This document shows, piece by piece, positions 59,520-64,000 of a DNA stretch of 64,000 nt (the stretch's first letter is position 1; each line of letters begins with the position of its first letter). Under the pieces are notes generated by a model. The model did not search any database, had not been told where the DNA came from, and saw nothing but the letters and a program-made list of their open reading frames with translations. This stretch comes from Elmis aenea (taxonomy: Eukaryota > Arthropoda > Insecta > Coleoptera > Elmidae), in contig OX393578.1 of the NCBI GenBank assembly GCA_947652605.1, forward strand, positions 33,113,470 through 33,177,469, in the 5' to 3' direction. The position numbers and the translations under genes were made by a program.

Positions 59520-60847
59520 TACAGGGTGATTGAAATTCGAGTTTAAGCATGGGGATCTCGCTTGTTATAATAGCTAGAGTGTAGGTTTAAATTTGGCAAA
59601 GTTGCTTAATTCGATGCTCATTGATAATCTAAAGAGAAATTGGAAATATCTCAAACGGTATCTGAGAAAAATAGAAAAAACTGAAAAATACGAGTTTTGA
59701 AAACAGTTTATAACTTCTTTAGAGTATGAAATATTTCAAATGTGTTAAAACATTGCCGCAGCAACTTTTTAAGCCTAATCGGATGGATATCACAAATGTT
59801 TTCTAGATCGATTCGTTTTTGTTTTATGACAACCAACTTTGTTTTTTCTTTTAGACGCAATTTTAGCTATTTACATAATCAAATAGCATGGATGCGCCAT
59901 GGTATGTGCCTAATCACATAATTCAAAGTGATCTTACAATTAAAACAGTGCGTGAAGAAATTAAAAGGTTCTATGTGAAATACCAAGACAGACTTATTGT
60001 GCATCCAAACATCCTAGCCACACAACTCTTAGAAAACAACGATGAAATCAGAAGACTTAAACGGTTTAAACCTTCGGACTTACCTACCAGGTTTGATTAG
60101 TTATACGCTTTGATACGTTCCACATTGTAATTAAATAATTAGGTAGATAATAGTACAAGGAAGAGAACCGTCAATGGACTGTTCTCAGCAAGTTTAGTCT
60201 AGGTTTAGTTTTAGTTTAGTTTAAGCCAACACAACATTTACTTATTGTTCAAAAGCAACCGATTGTAAATAAAAAGGGATTCCTAAAAAAACAAAAAACA
60301 AAAAATTCTGAATCCATTAATGTATCACACATGGTATTTTACTTGTTTTATCATTGTCAAATTTGAAAATATACGTTTTTAACAATAACAACTATAAATC
60401 AGGTTGGCCGGTCATTGTAGTTTATGTTGTTTCCATGACAACCAATCAACAAACTAAAAGTTTTGAAAGCCTGTTTCTTGTCACTTTAATAAATTCGTAA
60501 AAATGAACTTAAATAACGAAGAAAAACGCAATATGCTGCCCATAAGGAAAAAACAAAGTTGGTTGTCATAATAAAAAAAAAAATCCGATTCGGTTTAAAA
60601 AGTTGCTCGGGCAATGTTTTTACACGTTTAAAATATTTCAAACTCCAAAGGAGCTATAGACGATTTTCAAAAGTCGTATTTTCCGGTTTCTCCTAATTTT
60701 ATCGGATACTGTTTGATATATTTCCAATTTCTCTTTGGATTATCAATGAGCATCGAATTTTGCAACTTTGCCAAATTTAAACCTATACGCTAGCTATTAT
60801 AATAAGCGAGATCCCCATGCTTAAACACGAATTTCAATCACCCTGTA
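59520..60847. mobile_element. foldback family C copy, TA-flanked, with retrotransposon insert
   Basis: The left end is TACAGGGTGATTGAAATTCG and the right end CGAATTTCAATCACCCTGTA; TA flanks at 59518-59519 and 60848-60849. The arms pair through CTTATTATAATAGCTAG-like and TTTAAATTTGGCAAAGTTGC blocks. The centre is split by the retrotransposon fragment at about 59888-60295. Confidence 0.9.
59885..60295 (+). mobile_element. Jockey-like non-LTR retrotransposon 3' end, 5' truncated
   Basis: The last 70 codons of an ORF2-type protein are open at 59888-60100: APWYVPNHIIQSDLTI, VREEIKRFYVKYQDRL and RRLKRFKPSDLP match the C-terminal block that ends Jockey-clade polymerases (family knowledge). After the TAG come a short UTR with GTTTAGTTTTAGTTTAG repeats and an A-rich tail AAAAAACAAAAAACAAAAAA. 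The reverse transcriptase core is absent, as expected of a heavily 5'-truncated insertion. The ATG at 59888 is simply the first Met after the break, not a genuine start. Confidence 0.8.
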
Positions 60848-60941
60848 TAAGTTGTTTCCGGGTTGGAACCGCGTCGAATGTTTCTTCATAACTGACGTTT
60901 CGTCCTCCTTTATCGGGTTCCGACCCGGAAACAACTTATAT
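60846..60941. repeat. 96-bp hairpin next to foldback
   Basis: TATAAGTTGTTTCCGGGT and the following GGAACC pair with GGTTCCGACCCGGAAACAAC and TTATA over 25 bases with one mismatch. Between them is GACGTTTCGTCCTCC. With GCTTCCGCAGCCGATGTCCA at 59494 it probably belongs to an older repeat that was interrupted by the foldback at TA. Confidence 0.65.
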
Positions 60942-61065
60942 ACAAAACAACATTATTTTACTTGAAACTCAAAAACTACAATAAAAAATACAGACGTGGG
61001 AGGGGGGCGCAAAAAAATAATATGCCCCGGGCGCCACTTACCCTCGCTACGCCCCTGTCTTGGGA

Positions 61066-62539
61066 CGGTAAAAGTAGTAAATGAACGAAGGCAAAAACTA
61101 TCGCTGGATTTTTATACGCATGCGCTATTTACAACTAACGTGCCATCTGGTAGCTATACATCGCCCTCTCAACTGCTTCTTCAAGATGTTTATCCTTGCT
61201 ATGCCTAAATTTCAATGAACATACACACAAATGCTAATTACATTTAAATGTGTCGTTAAAGCCTTCCAGCAGCCGCTAACTTGGATTAATACATTTATCA
61301 GCCCATACTTGCCGTATGCGCATAAACCAGTTCATGTAATCGGTACGTGAATTAGTACAAAATGCACTGCTGGAAAAAACTATTATGTGCTTTGATGTTT
61401 TCGTTATATTTCGCAATCAAACGCCTAACATTTGTTAACCGATAAATAATTTCTAAATAGGTATATTTTGGTTACCCAAATATGCTTTTTTTGTGTTCAT
61501 TCTTAAAGTGATCAGTTAGGTATAAATGGCGTTACATTTTTCAAATGTTATAAATAGGCGTACACAATGCGATAAAAATTCCAAATTATAAGAACTAATC
61601 AGAGGAATGTGCCGTAAAGATTTGCTGCAAAGTACGATATCGTAAGATAAACAATGGATTATACACGAACAGATCAATAAATTTAGGAAATAACCACAAA
61701 TACAGACGAACATTTAACAATCACATGACCAAGACTAACAAAGGCACAAGGCGCCTGCATGACAAAATCGAAATACGAGCAAATAAATCAGGAATACTGA
61801 TAAAGTTACGGAAGTTTATCTAAATAAATATTTGCATAGAACATATTTGTAAATCTTGGTTGCTTTGATTGGCATATTTTGCAAATACAACACTGTCTGA
61901 TTTATCAATATTATGCTATCCTAACAATCTTTTCTATAATTACCGGTTGTAAGTAAGTATTTTTAATTACATGCAGATAGTTGTAACAACTACAATGTCA
62001 TCCAATTTCCATTAAATTTAATGAGTCATAGCCGCCTCTTCGAATGACACATTTAATTCTTATCTACTAAATAAAATTAATCATATTTTTTAGGTGTCGG
62101 TTGGTGAATGACAGTGGAAGCAAAATGCAAATTTGGCAAAAATACATCGTTTGAGTCATATCACCATCCTGAAGTAATTAACCATGTTTAACGGATCTTT
62201 TATTAACTTTGTTATCTGAAACCCATAAAACAAAAGCTAATCTTGTTAAGGTAATAAAACTACTACTTAACTCTAAAGGAACAGCACAGAAATCGTGCTT
62301 AAGTGCCATGCTTGCTGTTTGTCTTGATCTATTTTCTCAACTTAAATATTAATTTTATTTGGAAATACTAAAACCATATACGTAATCAACTAAATGAAGT
62401 CTAATAAGAGTACTTAGTTACAGTGTACAAGATAAAATAAAACGCTGCAGGTTTAGATCACAACACTAAACTATGACGTAGTTGTCATTTTTGCCATCAC
62501 ATGTCTTTATAATTTGTGTCGGTAAATGTACAATATTTG
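61066..62539. other. no feature seen
   Basis: AT-rich sequence between the nested hAT element and the reverse transcriptase relic. Nothing recognised. Confidence 0.35.
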
Positions 62540-63645
62540 TCTCTTCGATAACAAACGATTTAAGCATTTATTATAAGGTACAACCGGAAGTAATATCGTT
62601 TTATAACATAAATTAAAAATAGCCCTTATAGATTTTGAGAAGGCATACGACAGCGTACCAACTTCCAAAATGTAAAAGGAGATGAAACAACTGGGTATAG
62701 AACCCACACTTATACGCGCCACCATGCAATTGTATGAAGAAAAATTTGCAAGAATAAAGAATACGAAAACTTTCACTGAAGCTTTTAATACAACAAAAGA
62801 TCTCAGACAAGGACGCTGTCTGTCCTCTTCGCTTTTTAAAATATATCTTGACAGAATCCTTTCAGGGTAGACAAGAAAATGTAAAAGTATGGGACTAAGA
62901 GTGGGAGACGACACACTTTTTAGTTTATACTTTGCCGACGATCAAGTGGTGATTTCCGAAGACGAAGAAGACTTGTTACTTACATGGTGAGGAAATTAAA
63001 GGAAGAGTACGATCGGGTAGAATTAGTTATAAACCTGAACAAATTCGAGTATTTCATAATAGGAAATAAATAAATCAACGACTTACCTTTAGAAACTGAA
63101 TACATAAACGGAGTAGAAAAATACAAATATTTGGGAGTAATTTTTAACAAATTAGGATATAATGACGAGGATATCAACAATCGTATAAATAAGGGCAGGA
63201 ATTTAATAAAATCGGTAAATTCGATACTTTGGGAAACCAATAAGAAATAAAGAAAAGGATGTAGGTACGTATTGTACGACCTGTAATAACATATGGCTCA
63301 GAAGTGTAGGATTTAAATAATCAAAATAATACTGAAATGGACTAGTTAAGGAGAAGCTGTGGAAAATCAAGATTGGACCGATTTAGGAATGTGAGCAGAT
63401 GTAGTAGAAACGAGGCAGTTAACGTGGTTTGGACACACTAAAAGGATGGACGAAAGTAGGTAGCCTAGAAAAATCTTAGAATGGATTTCGACCGAAAAAG
63501 GAAGAGAGGACGGCCAATAAGGAGCTGCAGAGTAGATGTAGAAAAGGCAATGAGAAATAGGGGAGTTGAGAGGAGGACATATGTTACGACAGAAAGGAAT
63601 GGAAACTGGGAACGGAGAGGCGGTAGATTGCCGTACAAATCCGTC
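62540..63645 (+). pseudogene. non-LTR retrotransposon reverse transcriptase, broken
   Basis: The 3' half of an endonuclease-reverse transcriptase type ORF. IDFEKAYDSVP (62628) is RT motif with the first catalytic Asp region; a stop follows at 62673; MKQLGIEPTLIRATMQLYEE and LRQGRCLSSSLFKIYLDRIL continue to a stop at 62868; YFADDQVVIS (62928) is the catalytic box, FADD in place of YxDD. After a frameshift come EKYKYLGVIFNKLG and DINNRINKGRN, and near the end WFGHTKRMDESR and a basic GRP-containing tail. Stops and several frameshifts make it inactive. The antisense open frames of up to 135 codons here are shadows. A foldback end begins at once after it. Confidence 0.85.
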
Positions 63646-64000
63646 TACAGGGTGGACCAAATTCGAATGTTTTACGGGGTATCTCGGTTACTGTAATAGG
63701 TAGCGAAAATCTGTTTCGGTCTCTTGGGCTATTTTTTTGAGAAAATAACGCCTATGCAATCAGATTTTTTCTATCGGATTCCATTTTGGCACTACAGACG
63801 AAAAATGAAATTTGATCATTTTTGAAAATTTGCTGTAACTTCTTTATTTATTAAATTAGAACAAACTGTTGTATAGGTTTTTTATACAGATTTTTAGGAG
63901 TTATTTAATATAATCAAGTAAAATTATATTACACCAAGTAAAAGATACTCAAAAAACAATGTTTTATTTAATTTAAAAGTGTTACCACATTCTCCATGTT
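63646..64000. mobile_element. foldback left end running off the window
   Basis: It begins TACAGGGTGGACCAAATTCG at 63646, similar to family B at the terminus but different inside (GTTTTACGGGGTATCTCGGT, TCTGTTTCGGTCTC). The second arm is not in the window. Confidence 0.65.

Larger units (their letters stand above)
59295..61057. mobile_element. hAT-type element with two nested insertions
   Basis: The ends are CAGTGGCCCAGCGACGGGGG and, inverted, CCCTCGCTACGCCCCTG. An 8-bp duplication flanks it, TCTTGGAA (59287-59294) and TCTTGGGA (61058-61065), with one mismatch. Inside both ends is ATGCCCCGGGCGCCA. It contains the family C foldback at 59520-60847, which in turn contains a Jockey-like 3' end. 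Confidence 0.9.

Noticed and set aside
62507..62914. 135-codon minus-strand open frame
   Set aside because: It is antisense to the recognised reverse transcriptase relic.
1..64000. tRNA, rRNA or bacterial gene features
   Set aside because: No cloverleaf with A and B boxes, no rRNA-like block and no compact prokaryotic coding were seen by eye; a covariance-model search would be needed to exclude small RNA genes.

Overview
The window is AT-rich animal nuclear DNA, most likely from an insect. The insect call rests on recognisable hepatocyte nuclear factor 4 (HNF4) exons that match the insect form of this nuclear receptor, and on a repeat landscape of palindromic TA-flanked foldbacks, hAT, piggyBac and mariner relics and non-LTR retrotransposon ends. 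A beetle is my guess, not something the sequence proves. No bacterial-style genes, operons, rRNA or tRNA genes were found.

The one confident host gene is Hnf4 on the minus strand, spread over tens of kilobases. Five coding exons are clear, in transcription order: 27977-27773 (N-terminus and first zinc finger), 19055-18961 (second zinc finger), 13470-13337 (hinge), 9496-9341 (start of the ligand-binding domain, LBD) and 7003-6883 (LBD core). Every junction has an AG acceptor and a GT donor, and the phases agree. The rest of the LBD is not seen and probably lies left of the window, beyond an intron of more than 6.8 kb. A candidate first exon is at 51109-51094, with a promoter-like stretch near 51.73 kb. 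Two other short open stretches (36031-35899 and 58427-58338) end in the same phase and are rival or unrelated candidates.

Almost everything else is mobile DNA or featureless intron and intergenic sequence. The most distinctive class is long palindromes whose ends read TACAGGGTG (or TACCGGGTG) and which usually sit between duplicated TA dinucleotides. They occur at 1867, 3771, 4514, 14514, 17526, 28194, 33736, 34726, 39079, 46338, 52351 and 59520, with solo arms elsewhere. Their interiors are mostly unrelated. A second class is hAT-type elements with 8-bp target duplications (8378, 17196, 20914, 59295), plus one carrying a broken ZBED-like transposase (15293). Elements are often nested. The deepest case is 59295-61057, where a hAT-type element holds a foldback that holds the 3' end of a Jockey-like retrotransposon. 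A piggyBac-like element flanked by TTAA lies at 42475-43994. A broken non-LTR reverse transcriptase occupies about 62.54-63.65 kb.

The oddest object is the palindrome at about 12088-12787. Its arms consist of a degenerate tandem repeat with a strict period of about 16 nt, which does not look like coding sequence or an ordinary satellite.
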